Assembly (NCBI GenBank): GCA_030622295.1
Contig: JAUXGI010000102.1
Coordinates: 1-5,561, forward strand
Source of the DNA: Planctomycetota bacterium
Lineage (GTDB): Bacteria > Planctomycetota > B129-G9
Direction of reading: 5' to 3'
Length of the DNA stretch: 5,561 nt
The notes beneath the pieces were generated by a model. It searched no databases. It saw only the letters and a program-made list of their open reading frames with translations, and was not told the origin of the DNA. A program made the position numbers and the translations under genes. Shown here in pieces: positions 1-5,326 of this stretch. Position 1 is the stretch's first letter. Every line of letters begins with the position of its first letter.

Positions 1-113
1 ACATCGCGCGCTGGACACGAGTGCGCTCATTCCGCATCCCCGACTACTGTTCCCCAATCAAATGGGATGGGTGGGGGGGATTCATGCGCTCCCCTCTCCG
101 AACCGGGGCCTGC

Positions 114-141
114 ATTCTACCGGCAAATCCGTCATATTCAA
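114..141 (-). promoter_or_regulatory. Possible leftward sigma-70-type promoter
   Basis: Read on the minus strand, TTGAAT (141-136) is followed after 16 bases by TAGAAT (119-114), a 4/6 and a 5/6 match to the -35 and -10 consensus. Transcription would run out of the left edge of the window. A purine-rich Shine-Dalgarno-like stretch and an ATG (85-83) follow, but that frame closes after 13 codons, so it may be a chance site or a leader peptide. Promoter-like matches are frequent by chance, hence the low confidence. Confidence 0.25.
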
Positions 142-168
142 GACGTTCTTATCAGCGATTTGACCCCA

Positions 169-186
169 ACCCGCATTTTTCACCAT
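169..186 (+). repeat. Short dispersed repeat, left copy
   Basis: AACCCGCATTTTTCACCA occurs here. Its reverse complement, with two mismatches (TT to CC), occurs near the right edge at 5498-5515. It may be a remnant of an insertion-element end or a dispersed intergenic repeat. No transposase is present in the window. Confidence 0.4.
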
Positions 187-229
187 GGAAGAGACATGGT
201 ATCCCAGATTACCATACCCACAAATCTGG
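182..229. repeat. Interleaved inverted repeats (hairpin/pseudoknot-capable)
   Basis: ACCATG (182-187) can pair with CATGGT (195-200). ATGGTA (196-201) can instead pair with TACCAT (210-215). CCAGATT (204-210) can pair with AATCTGG (223-229). The second and third pairings interleave, giving H-type pseudoknot geometry: 6 bp stems, a 2-base first loop and an 8-base last loop. The first and third are compatible as two plain hairpins. No function is implied by any neighbouring gene. Confidence 0.35.
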
Positions 230-289
230 CACACGCCCTACTACACCGTCAAGATTAAAGATGGGGGTTCGCGGTACGCTCGGGGAGTC

Positions 290-306
290 ATCCGCCTGAG
301 GCGGAT
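290..306. repeat. Perfect short palindrome (ATCCGCCT-G-AGGCGGAT)
   Basis: This is an eight-base stem with a single central base. The same sequence recurs in part at 5331-5343 (GCCTCAGGCGGAT), so it is a dispersed palindromic repeat rather than an isolated chance hairpin. It lies directly next to the outer hairpin of the left inverted repeat. Confidence 0.6.
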
Positions 307-313
307 TTCCCGC

Positions 314-407
314 CCCGCCTTGCGGGGTCTTATACTTTCGGTTTGCATGACCTCGGAAATAATGTCCGAGAAGAGAAGGCGCGAAAGGAAAAGACAGCCG
401 AAGGCTG
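314..407 (-). repeat. Left arm of hairpin-bounded inverted repeat flanking the HNH gene
   Basis: Read on the minus strand, this arm is: hairpin CAGCC-ttc-GGCTG (407-395), a T-rich tail ending in CGCGCC (393-377), a divergent stretch, an exactly conserved 22 bp core (360-339), and an outer hairpin built of CCCCGC and GCGGGG (328-314). The same order on the + strand is found at 1204-1301, downstream of the HNH gene. The core is identical in both arms and the tail nearly so. The hairpin sequences differ but hold the same positions. The two arms therefore bracket the HNH gene and its promoter in inverted orientation. Confidence 0.75.
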
Positions 408-467
408 CTCCTCAGCCTCTCCTCCGTCGGGATAAACTCTTGACCCCCTCGCTAACCTGGAAAAGGT

Positions 468-495
468 TTGACTTTCGTCCAAAACGTGCTAGTAT
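468..495 (+). promoter_or_regulatory. Extended -10 promoter for the HNH gene
   Basis: TTGACT (468-473) is separated by 16 bases from TAGTAT (490-495), and the TG of an extended -10 element lies at 487-488. Transcription would begin near 502, leaving a leader of about 70 bases before the HNH start codon at 572. This is the best promoter-like sequence in the window and lies between the left repeat arm and the gene. Confidence 0.6.
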
Positions 496-553
496 TGCAA
501 CGGAAGAAGAGGGGGGAAGGCCCACGTCTACCCTGCTCAACCGTGCGCTGGGT

Positions 554-564
554 GGGGGGGAAGG
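554..564 (+). promoter_or_regulatory. Ribosome binding site fixing the HNH start
   Basis: A purine run, GGGGGGGAAGG, ends seven bases before the ATG at 572. No other in-frame start upstream has a comparable site, although the frame is open much further upstream. It therefore decides the start. Confidence 0.6.
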
Positions 565-571
565 TGTTGCG

Positions 572-1195
572 ATGAGTGTAACCGCACTGGAATGCAACGT
601 GCTGGTGCTAAACCAGCACTTCAGGGCCGTGCACGTCACGACGGCTCGCAGGGCCTTTGCACTCCTGTTCAAGTGCGCCGCCGAGGTTGTCCACTGGCAG
701 GAAGAGACGTTCCACACACATAACTTCGAATCGTGGAGGGAACTGTCACAGGCCAGAGAACACTTCGAGGCCTGCGACGACTGGGTACGCACGGTCAGTT
801 TCGAGATAGCCGTGCCCCGCATCATCCGCCTGCTGATTTACGACAAACTGCCCCCCCATGAGGTCAAGTTCAATCGGCGCAACATCTATGCGCGCGACCG
901 CAACCGCTGCCAGTACTGCGGCGGGAAGTTCTCGACCATGGAGTTGTCGCTGGACCACGTTATACCGAAATCCAGGGGCGGGCATGCCGTCTGGGGGAAT
1001 GTCGTGTGTGCGTGCACTGCGTGCAACAATCACAAGGCCGGCAGGACGCCGCGGGAGGCGGGAATGGCGCTTGTGAAAAGACCGGTGCGGCCCCGCCGGA
1101 ACCCCCTCATTCAATTGAAACTCCGGCACGAAAAATACCGCTCCTGGAAACAGTTCCTGGGGGCCGCGTACTGGTCTGTGGAACTGAAGGAGTAA
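572..1195 (+). CDS. HNH endonuclease family protein (stand-alone, 207 aa)
   Basis: This is a predicted metal-dependent HNH nuclease with a zinc ribbon. The N-terminal part (about 8-90) starts with the LVLNQHFRAVHV type of sequence typical of a widespread bacterial HNH family. The nuclease domain spans about 104-165. Zinc pairs are C113/C116 (CQYC) and C148/C151. The catalytic DH is D128-H129, followed by N143 and by N152 and K155 in the CNNHK segment, then GRTPREAGM, a usual ending of this family. The conserved tail includes YWSVEL. No signal peptide or membrane segment is seen. The ATG at 572 was chosen for its strong ribosome site; the frame is open upstream but that stretch is promoter and repeat. 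The gene has its own promoter and terminator and is bracketed by inverted repeats. Cellular role and substrate are unknown; DNA repair or housekeeping is as likely as defence, and I do not claim homing activity. Confidence 0.88.
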   Translation: MSVTALECNVLVLNQHFRAVHVTTARRAFALLFKCAAEVVHWQEETFHTHNFESWRELSQAREHFEACDDWVRTVSFEIAVPRIIRLLIYDKLPPHEVKFNRRNIYARDRNRCQYCGGKFSTMELSLDHVIPKSRGGHAVWGNVVCACTACNNHKAGRTPREAGMALVKRPVRPRRNPLIQLKLRHEKYRSWKQFLGAAYWSVELKE

Positions 1196-1203
1196 CCGGG
1201 CAG

Positions 1204-1230
1204 CCCCGCCTTGCGGGGTTCTTTCCTTTT
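1204..1230 (+). terminator. Hairpin and T-rich terminator of the HNH gene
   Basis: CCCCGC-CTT-GCGGGG (1204-1218) forms a 6 bp GC stem with a three-base loop and is followed by TTCTTTCCTTTT. It begins eight bases after the HNH stop codon, the expected place for an intrinsic terminator. The same hairpin sequence is also found at 314-328, and this copy is part of the right inverted-repeat arm, so termination and repeat function are not separable by eye. Confidence 0.6.
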
Positions 1231-1301
1231 CGCGCCCAGTGTCTTCGGGAGCGATTTCCGAGGTCATGCAAACCGGAAGCGCAAGAGGGGGCTGTGCCCC
1301 C
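1204..1301 (+). repeat. Right arm of hairpin-bounded inverted repeat flanking the HNH gene
   Basis: The order is hairpin (1204-1218), T-rich tail with CGCGCC (1221-1236), a TCTTCGGGAGCG segment (1242-1253), a 22 bp core (1254-1275) and a second hairpin GGGGGC-TGT-GCCCCC (1287-1301). The core is the exact reverse complement of 339-360 on the other side of the HNH gene. Confidence 0.75.
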
Positions 1302-1340
1302 CCGCTCTTTTCCTTTTCGCGCCCGGTATCTTCGGGAGCG
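1287..1340 (+). repeat. Partial direct copy of the hairpin-plus-tail repeat; terminator-like
   Basis: The hairpin GGGGGC-TGT-GCCCCC (1287-1301) is followed by CTCTTTTCCTTTT and then by CGCGCCC and TCTTCGGGAGCG. Positions 1308-1340 match 1221-1253 at 30 of 33 bases in direct orientation, whereas the hairpin stems are different in sequence. The stem plus T-rich tail could act as a second terminator in the HNH-pgsA spacer. This copy ends before the 22 bp core. Confidence 0.6.
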
Positions 1341-1359
1341 GCCTCCGGGGGATCGGCGA

Positions 1360-1370
1360 GGGGGTCAGAC
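1360..1370 (+). repeat. GGGGGTCAGAC intergenic motif, copy 1
   Basis: This 11-mer is one of four exact copies in the window, all in non-coding spacers (here, 4380-4390, 4419-4429 inverted, and 5360-5370). Here the match extends to 12 bases, GCGAGGGGGTCA (1356-1367), which is the reverse complement of 441-452 upstream of the HNH gene. It lies close to the alternative pgsA start at 1375. Confidence 0.6.
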
Positions 1371-1419
1371 GTTAATGACCGCAATTCCGATTCTTTCTCA
1401 TTTCCTCAACGGGCATCCG

Positions 1420-2064
1420 ATGTCTGACACGAATCGCGCCTCCGGAAATCTGCTTAACATAGCCAACATCCTTACCCTGCTTCGCCTGCTGCTCGCCCTT
1501 GTCGTCTTCTTTACGATACGTCTGGCGGATACCCCCGGAGGCCGTCCCCTGTGGTATCTCATCGGCCTGGCCATCTTCATGCTGGCGCTGGCCACCGACT
1601 GGCTGGACGGCTTTGTGGCCAGAAGATTCAATCTTGAGACCACCTTCGGGCGTGTGGCGGACCCTTTCGTTGACAAGTTGCTGGTATGCGGAACGTTTAT
1701 GCTTTTCGCAATTTGTCTGAACGGCAATCCTTACCTGACGCCTGAGGGGGAGAGGTACCTCGCAAACGTGGCGCCGTGGATGGTGATGGTGATCGTCGGC
1801 AGGGAATTCCTGATAAGCGCGCTGAGAGGGTTTGCCGAATCGCGCAACATAAAGTTCGGCGCCAATTTCTGGGGCAAGCAGAAGATGGTGTTCCAGAGCG
1901 TCGCTATATGCGCCGTGTTTCTGCACCAGGCGGTGTTGTACACCCACTTCGCGTTTGCCCTCCTCACCACGGTCCTTATATGGCTGGCCGTAGGCTGGAC
2001 GCTGCTGAGCGGCGTCCTGTACATCTTCCGCGCGCGCAGGGTGCTGGCAAATGAACCGGCTTAA
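1420..2064 (+). CDS. pgsA: CDP-diacylglycerol--glycerol-3-phosphate 3-phosphatidyltransferase
   Basis: This enzyme catalyses the committed step of phosphatidylglycerol and cardiolipin synthesis: CDP-diacylglycerol plus glycerol-3-phosphate gives phosphatidylglycerophosphate and CMP, at the inner membrane. The complete CDP-alcohol phosphotransferase signature is visible: D60, D63-G64, A67-R68, G77, D81 and D85 with the family spacing. A downstream GKQKMVFQ segment (152-159) matches the usual GKxKT-type motif. Several hydrophobic segments (about 13-33, 43-60, 86-101, 118-136, 160-175, 182-204) fit an integral membrane enzyme. The 214 aa length is slightly above the usual size. The ATG at 1420 puts the NIANILTLLR motif near the N-terminus. 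An in-frame ATG at 1375 behind a G-rich run would add 15 residues and is a real alternative, since neither start has a strong ribosome site. The 3' end overlaps pgpA by 14 bp. Confidence 0.95.
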   Translation: MSDTNRASGNLLNIANILTLLRLLLALVVFFTIRLADTPGGRPLWYLIGLAIFMLALATDWLDGFVARRFNLETTFGRVADPFVDKLLVCGTFMLFAICLNGNPYLTPEGERYLANVAPWMVMVIVGREFLISALRGFAESRNIKFGANFWGKQKMVFQSVAICAVFLHQAVLYTHFAFALLTTVLIWLAVGWTLLSGVLYIFRARRVLANEPA

Positions 2065-2557
2065 GGAAGCGACGGCGACCTTCTTCTATACCGGCTATGC
2101 CCCCCTCGCACCGGGCAGCGCGGGTGCCGCACTGGCCGCGCTCATCTGCCTGGCAGTGCTGCTCCTCGTCGCTCCGCCCTTGCAGTACGCGGTAATCGGC
2201 GCTCTGGCCGCCCTGGCCGTGCTCGGCGTTGTATTCGCCGCAAAATGGGCGCAGGCCCGCTTTGAAAAACCGGACCCGCCGCAGATGGTCATGGACGAGG
2301 CCGCGGGCATGTTCGTGACCATGCTGTTCGTGCCCTGTGCCTGCCCGGTCGCCCTGGTTGCAGCCGGATTCATACTGTTCCGGATTTTCGATATCGCAAA
2401 ACCGTCTCCCATCCGACAGGCGGAAAGACTGCCCGGATGGGCCGGCATCGTCCTGGACGACCTCGCCGCCGGCGTTCTTGCGAATGTGGTTTTGCGGATT
2501 GCACTCTTGTGTTACAACGCCTTCGTTGCAGGCGTGATGGAAAAGACAGTCGGGTGA
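2051..2557 (+). CDS. pgpA: Phosphatidylglycerophosphatase A
   Basis: This membrane phosphatase removes the terminal phosphate of phosphatidylglycerophosphate to give phosphatidylglycerol, the step directly after PgsA. All family blocks are visible in order: GYAPLAPGSAG (15-25), the acidic MDEAAG block (81-86, D82 and E83), FRIFDIAKPSPI (110-121) and GIVLDDLAAG (132-141, D136 and D137). Hydrophobic segments lie at about 25-64, 88-110 and 138-160. The length of 168 aa is normal. The ATG lies inside the end of pgsA (14 bp overlap) with AGGG nine bases upstream, so translation is probably coupled to pgsA. Only eight bases separate its stop from the next start. Nothing is missing or frameshifted. 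Confidence 0.95.
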   Translation: MNRLKEATATFFYTGYAPLAPGSAGAALAALICLAVLLLVAPPLQYAVIGALAALAVLGVVFAAKWAQARFEKPDPPQMVMDEAAGMFVTMLFVPCACPVALVAAGFILFRIFDIAKPSPIRQAERLPGWAGIVLDDLAAGVLANVVLRIALLCYNAFVAGVMEKTVG

Positions 2558-2560
2558 AGG
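2556..2560 (+). promoter_or_regulatory. Ribosome binding site fixing the phosphatase start
   Basis: GAAGG overlaps the pgpA stop codon and ends five bases before the ATG at 2566. An in-frame GTG at 2554 overlaps the stop as GTGA and would add four residues, but the ATG has the better-placed site. Confidence 0.5.
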
Positions 2561-2565
2561 GCGCC

Positions 2566-4329
2566 ATGACGGACGCATCTAAACCACAACATGCGACGGA
2601 AGGAAGCGCTGCTCGGACCGCGGGAGGCATATCCGGCGGTTCGGAGGGGGCTGCCCCGCAGCAGCCGGGGGCGCTCTCGTCTCTCGCCGTGAAGTTCGCG
2701 TGGCGCATCGCCCTTGCGCTGGTGGTTCTTTTTGCCCTGTTCGGTCTCGTCGTGGCGTTGCTGGTACGTGCCGAGATAAACGACCAGATAGACGGAAGCG
2801 GCGCCCGAATAGTCAACGCACTGGCCGCCGTCGACATGCAGTACTGGAAGGCCGCAAGGGACGGACGGGATTACCGGATGGAAGTCTGGTACAGCAAGAC
2901 GAATCCCGAGGCGCCGCCCCGCGGAAGGGAGGAGATGCGGCTCAAGGATAATCCTCTCCGTGACGCCATCACGATGACCGGCCTCGACACCAGCGGGATT
3001 ATAAACGTAATCATTACCGACAGGCCGAACCTGCGGACCGGTGACAGTGTGCAGAAGGCGGAAATAGTCCTGTCCTACGAAGCGCTGCAAGGCAGTGGGG
3101 GGACGGCGAAGTTCGACCGGGAGCGCCCCTACCTGCCGCGCGGGGCGCACGGGAACGCCGTCAAAACAGACATATACGTGGCGGACGATGAGTTCACCGA
3201 ATTCAAGCCCGGCGGGGGCAGGGAAAAATACGCCGTGCGCCAGTTCCGCAAGACGATAGTGGACAGAGACGGCAGGGCGACCGGCAACGTCATACTCTTC
3301 CTTTCCGCCGGGAGAATAGACGAGGTCACATCCAGATTCGTTACGTACGTGATAATCGCCTGCGTGGCCGCGCTGGTGGCGGCGGTCGGGTTCTCGTTTC
3401 TGCTGGCCGCGCTGGTCACGCGGCCCGTGAGAAGACTGGTGCACGACATGTACGTCGTCAGCAGGGGAGACCTGAATCACCGGGCTTTCGGCTACAAGAG
3501 CGACGAGGTCGGGCTGCTCGCCCAGACGTTCAACAGGATGACCCGCAGCCTCAGGGAGGCGCAGAAGAGCGAACTCGAACGGCGCGCGCTCGCCCGTGAA
3601 CTTGAAATAGCCCAGGAAATACAAAGGGCCCTGCTGCCGTCCTCCATACCCGAATTCCCCGGCATGGAAGTACACGCCGTCTACCGGCCCGCCGGGGAAA
3701 TCGGCGGCGACTACTACGATTTTATTCCCATTGACGGCCGTCACTGGGGTATAATGATAGCGGACGTGTCCGGCAAGGGCGTGCCCGGATCCATGGTCAT
3801 GACGATGGTGCGCAGTCTCATAAGATATGAAGCACGCGGCAATATCTCCCCGGCGGACACCCTGCGCAAGACGAACGAAATCATTGCGCGTGACATAAAG
3901 AAAGGCATGTTCGTTACGGCTTTCTACGCTGTCGTAGACCTGGAGCGCAGGTCGCTGAAGATGAGTTGCGCCGGCCACAACCCCATGCTCTACTGGCACG
4001 AGGGCACGGCAACGATAAGGACCATCAAGCCCGGCGGCCTCGCCCTGGGCGTCGTCAGCGGCGCCGTGTTCGACGATGAACTGCAAGAGGTCGTTATCAA
4101 CATGGAACCGAACGACCGCGTGGTCCTATACACCGACGGGATAACCGAGGCCATGAATGCGCAGAGGGATGAGTTTGGCATGGAGCGGCTGGCGCGCCGG
4201 ACCGCCGCAATGGCCTCATTCAGCGCGGGCGAATTCTCATCCGCGATAGTCGGCGAAGTCGACGGCTTCTGCGCGGGGGCCGAGCAGCACGACGACATAA
4301 CGATGGTGAACCTGCGCCTCTTGCGCTAA
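2566..4329 (+). CDS. Membrane sensor PP2C-type serine phosphatase, HAMP-SpoIIE (RsbU-type)
   Basis: This is a predicted transmembrane receptor phosphatase of 587 aa that would dephosphorylate a STAS-domain switch protein. In order: a hydrophilic N-terminus (1-40), transmembrane helix about 44-67, an extracytoplasmic region of about 190 residues (68-257), a second helix about 259-284, HAMP (about 285-337, with RPVRRL at its start), a charged helical linker leading into ELEIAQEIQRALLP (345-358), and the SpoIIE/PP2C domain (about 365-587). Metal-binding motifs are intact: GGDYYD (380-385), ADVSGKG (399-405), YTDGITEA (522-529) and HDD (575-577), so it should be active. The signal is presumably sensed outside the membrane; I do not recognise that domain, though its last strands look Cache/PAS-like. 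The gene begins eight bases after pgpA, and the likely partners are the kinase and STAS genes downstream. Confidence 0.93.
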   Translation: MTDASKPQHATEGSAARTAGGISGGSEGAAPQQPGALSSLAVKFAWRIALALVVLFALFGLVVALLVRAEINDQIDGSGARIVNALAAVDMQYWKAARDGRDYRMEVWYSKTNPEAPPRGREEMRLKDNPLRDAITMTGLDTSGIINVIITDRPNLRTGDSVQKAEIVLSYEALQGSGGTAKFDRERPYLPRGAHGNAVKTDIYVADDEFTEFKPGGGREKYAVRQFRKTIVDRDGRATGNVILFLSAGRIDEVTSRFVTYVIIACVAALVAAVGFSFLLAALVTRPVRRLVHDMYVVSRGDLNHRAFGYKSDEVGLLAQTFNRMTRSLREAQKSELERRALARELEIAQEIQRALLPSSIPEFPGMEVHAVYRPAGEIGGDYYDFIPIDGRHWGIMIADVSGKGVPGSMVMTMVRSLIRYEARGNISPADTLRKTNEIIARDIKKGMFVTAFYAVVDLERRSLKMSCAGHNPMLYWHEGTATIRTIKPGGLALGVVSGAVFDDELQEVVINMEPNDRVVLYTDGITEAMNAQRDEFGMERLARRTAAMASFSAGEFSSAIVGEVDGFCAGAEQHDDITMVNLRLLR

Positions 4330-4379
4330 GCAGGTGTCCATTAATTTTGAATTATTGAACTCCGAACTTGGGACGGCTA

Positions 4380-4429
4380 GGGGGTCAGACGCTGAGGAGG
4401 AGCGAAGCGACGGGAAGGGTCTGACCCCC
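4380..4429. repeat. Inverted repeat of the GGGGGTCAGAC motif
   Basis: GGGGGTCAGAC (4380-4390) and its exact reverse complement (4419-4429) surround a 28-base interior that includes GAGGAGGAGCGAAGCGACGG. An 11 bp perfect stem can form. No T-run follows, so it is not a classical terminator. It could be a small non-autonomous repeat or an RNA processing or stability hairpin between two operon genes. Confidence 0.65.
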
Positions 4430-4496
4430 GGCCCGCACAAACCGTTCATTTATTATGGACTCCTGCTTGGCGCGGGCCGGAAGTATAAGAGACACA

Positions 4497-4501
4497 GGGA
4501 G
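4497..4501 (+). promoter_or_regulatory. Ribosome binding site fixing the kinase start
   Basis: GGGAG ends six bases before the ATG at 4508. It supports the short reading frame (135 aa) over the longer open frame that reaches back to 4334. Confidence 0.5.
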
Positions 4502-4507
4502 TATCAC

Positions 4508-4915
4508 ATGTGCGCGGATTCAAAAAGGATTGTGATGAGGCGGGACCTCACGGGTCTTGCGGCGATGAGAGAGGAAATAGGGGGTTTCCTTTCCGCGCGC
4601 TCGCTGCCCCGGCAGGCGGCCTGGCGCACGGTCCTTGCAATAGATGAGGCCGTGAGCAACATAATCATTCATAACAACTCCGACCCGGCACTGCCCCCGA
4701 TAGAAGTCGAGGTGCGTCATTTCGGCGACACCGTGGAAGTGAGCATCCGCGATGCCGGCAAGAAGTTTGACCCGTGCAACAGGTCGCTGGGCGAAATCGG
4801 GCGAAGCCGGCACGGGATGGGCCTGCACCTCATCCGCAGGGCGATGGATGAGGTACGCTACAGGTTCCTGTCGGGACATTACAACGAACTCACGCTGGCC
4901 AAGTACGCCAGGTAA
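4508..4915 (+). CDS. RsbW-type HATPase serine kinase / anti-sigma factor
   Basis: This is a small soluble GHKL-fold ATPase (135 aa, normal for the RsbW/SpoIIAB family and HATPase_c_2). Members phosphorylate a STAS-domain antagonist and bind a sigma factor or another output protein. The N-box is E47-A-V-S-N51 with H55. The G1-like box is D82-A-G84 followed by F87-D-P. The G2-like loop is HGMGL (102-106) followed by a hydrophobic helix and DEVRY. The usual ATP-contacting residues are therefore present. The start at 4508 has a GGGAG site; upstream in-frame codons run through repeat sequence. The STAS partner starts 15 bases after this stop. No sigma-factor gene is adjacent, so the captured partner cannot be named. 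Confidence 0.9.
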   Translation: MCADSKRIVMRRDLTGLAAMREEIGGFLSARSLPRQAAWRTVLAIDEAVSNIIIHNNSDPALPPIEVEVRHFGDTVEVSIRDAGKKFDPCNRSLGEIGRSRHGMGLHLIRRAMDEVRYRFLSGHYNELTLAKYAR

Positions 4916-4930
4916 ATACGGGGTCGGGCA

Positions 4931-5317
4931 ATGGACAATACCGGCAACACAAACGACGAGGCGCGCTTCCGCGCAAACATCAAGGAGGCGCCGGGCGGGC
5001 TGCTGATGATGGAACTGGCAGGCGACCTGGACGCCGGCACTTTTGGCCGTTTTGAAAAGATGCTGGAATCGGCCCTCGACGCAGGGCACTCCCGGATAAT
5101 CATGGACCTGGCAGGGTTGAACTACATCAACAGCGCCGGCGTCGGTGTGATTCTCGCAGCCATAAGCCGCGCGAGATCCGCCGACGGCGACATCGTGCTT
5201 GTCAGGCCGACCCCGAAGGTGTCCGATGTGTTTGACCTTGTCGGCATGCACAAGTTTTCGCACATAGTCGATACGCCGGCCGAGGCCGGGAGGCACTTTC
5301 GCCCGCAACCCGACTGA
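4931..5317 (+). CDS. STAS-domain anti-sigma factor antagonist (RsbV-type)
   Basis: This is a 128 aa cytoplasmic switch protein. In this family the unphosphorylated form binds the RsbW-type kinase and frees its target; phosphorylation of one serine breaks the interaction. The signature is clear: MDLAGLNYINSAGVGVI (58-74), with D59 and the predicted phosphoserine S68 followed by A-G. The STAS core runs about 12-118, including the early ELAGDLDAGTFGRFE strand-helix and the late VRPTPKVSDVFDLVGMHK segment. The start has only a weak G-rich site (4920-4923) eight bases upstream; translation may be coupled to the kinase gene. It is the last gene of the cassette, and non-coding repeats follow. Confidence 0.93.
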   Translation: MDNTGNTNDEARFRANIKEAPGGLLMMELAGDLDAGTFGRFEKMLESALDAGHSRIIMDLAGLNYINSAGVGVILAAISRARSADGDIVLVRPTPKVSDVFDLVGMHKFSHIVDTPAEAGRHFRPQPD

Positions 5318-5326
5318 GAGCGCGGA

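Larger units (their letters stand above)
1..289. other. Non-coding leader region, no defensible gene
   Basis: I see no gene here. Open frames on the + strand are short, proline- and arginine-rich, lack a convincing ribosome site and resemble no family I know. The stretch holds a possible leftward promoter (114-141), a copy of a repeat shared with the right edge of the window (169-186), and a cluster of interleaved inverted repeats (182-229). A gene could lie just beyond the left edge and be read leftward, but nothing inside the window proves it. Confidence 0.5.
4330..4507. other. 178 bp repeat-bearing spacer inside the signalling operon
   Basis: The phosphatase and kinase genes are separated by an unusually long gap for this operon (others: a 14 bp overlap, 8 bp and 15 bp). 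The first part (4341-4360) is very AT-rich, 3 G/C in 20, in contrast to the GC-rich surroundings. It is followed by an inverted repeat (4380-4429). The frame of the downstream gene stays open through the gap to 4334, but the predicted residues resemble no family and a good ribosome site lies before 4508, so I treat it as non-coding. I see no convincing promoter. Confidence 0.55.

Noticed and set aside
44..85. Leftward 13-codon leader peptide with a Shine-Dalgarno-like site
   Set aside because: It is too short to judge, has no codons or context suggesting attenuation, and no downstream gene is visible in the window.
319..336. TATACT near 331 as a -10 box
   Set aside because: There is no -35-like element at the right distance; the site lies just after a hairpin inside the inverted-repeat arm.
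185..571. Upstream extension of the HNH reading frame
   Set aside because: The frame is open back to 185, but this stretch contains the promoter, the inverted-repeat arm and palindromes, and the translated residues match no family. The ribosome site at 554-564 supports the start at 572.
2512..4086. Long minus-strand open frame (524 codons) opposite the phosphatase gene
   Set aside because: It is a shadow of the GC-rich coding strand. The + strand protein has intact, well-placed PP2C motifs and the antisense translation resembles nothing.
4467..4489. Possible internal promoter before the kinase gene (TTGGCG ... TATAAG)
   Set aside because: The spacing is only 11 bases, far too short for sigma-70, and the sigma-54 -12 GC is missing.
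4334..4507. Upstream extension of the kinase reading frame (58 more residues from a GTG)
   Set aside because: It reads through an AT-rich run and an inverted repeat, has no family-like residues, and RsbW-type proteins are normally of the shorter length.
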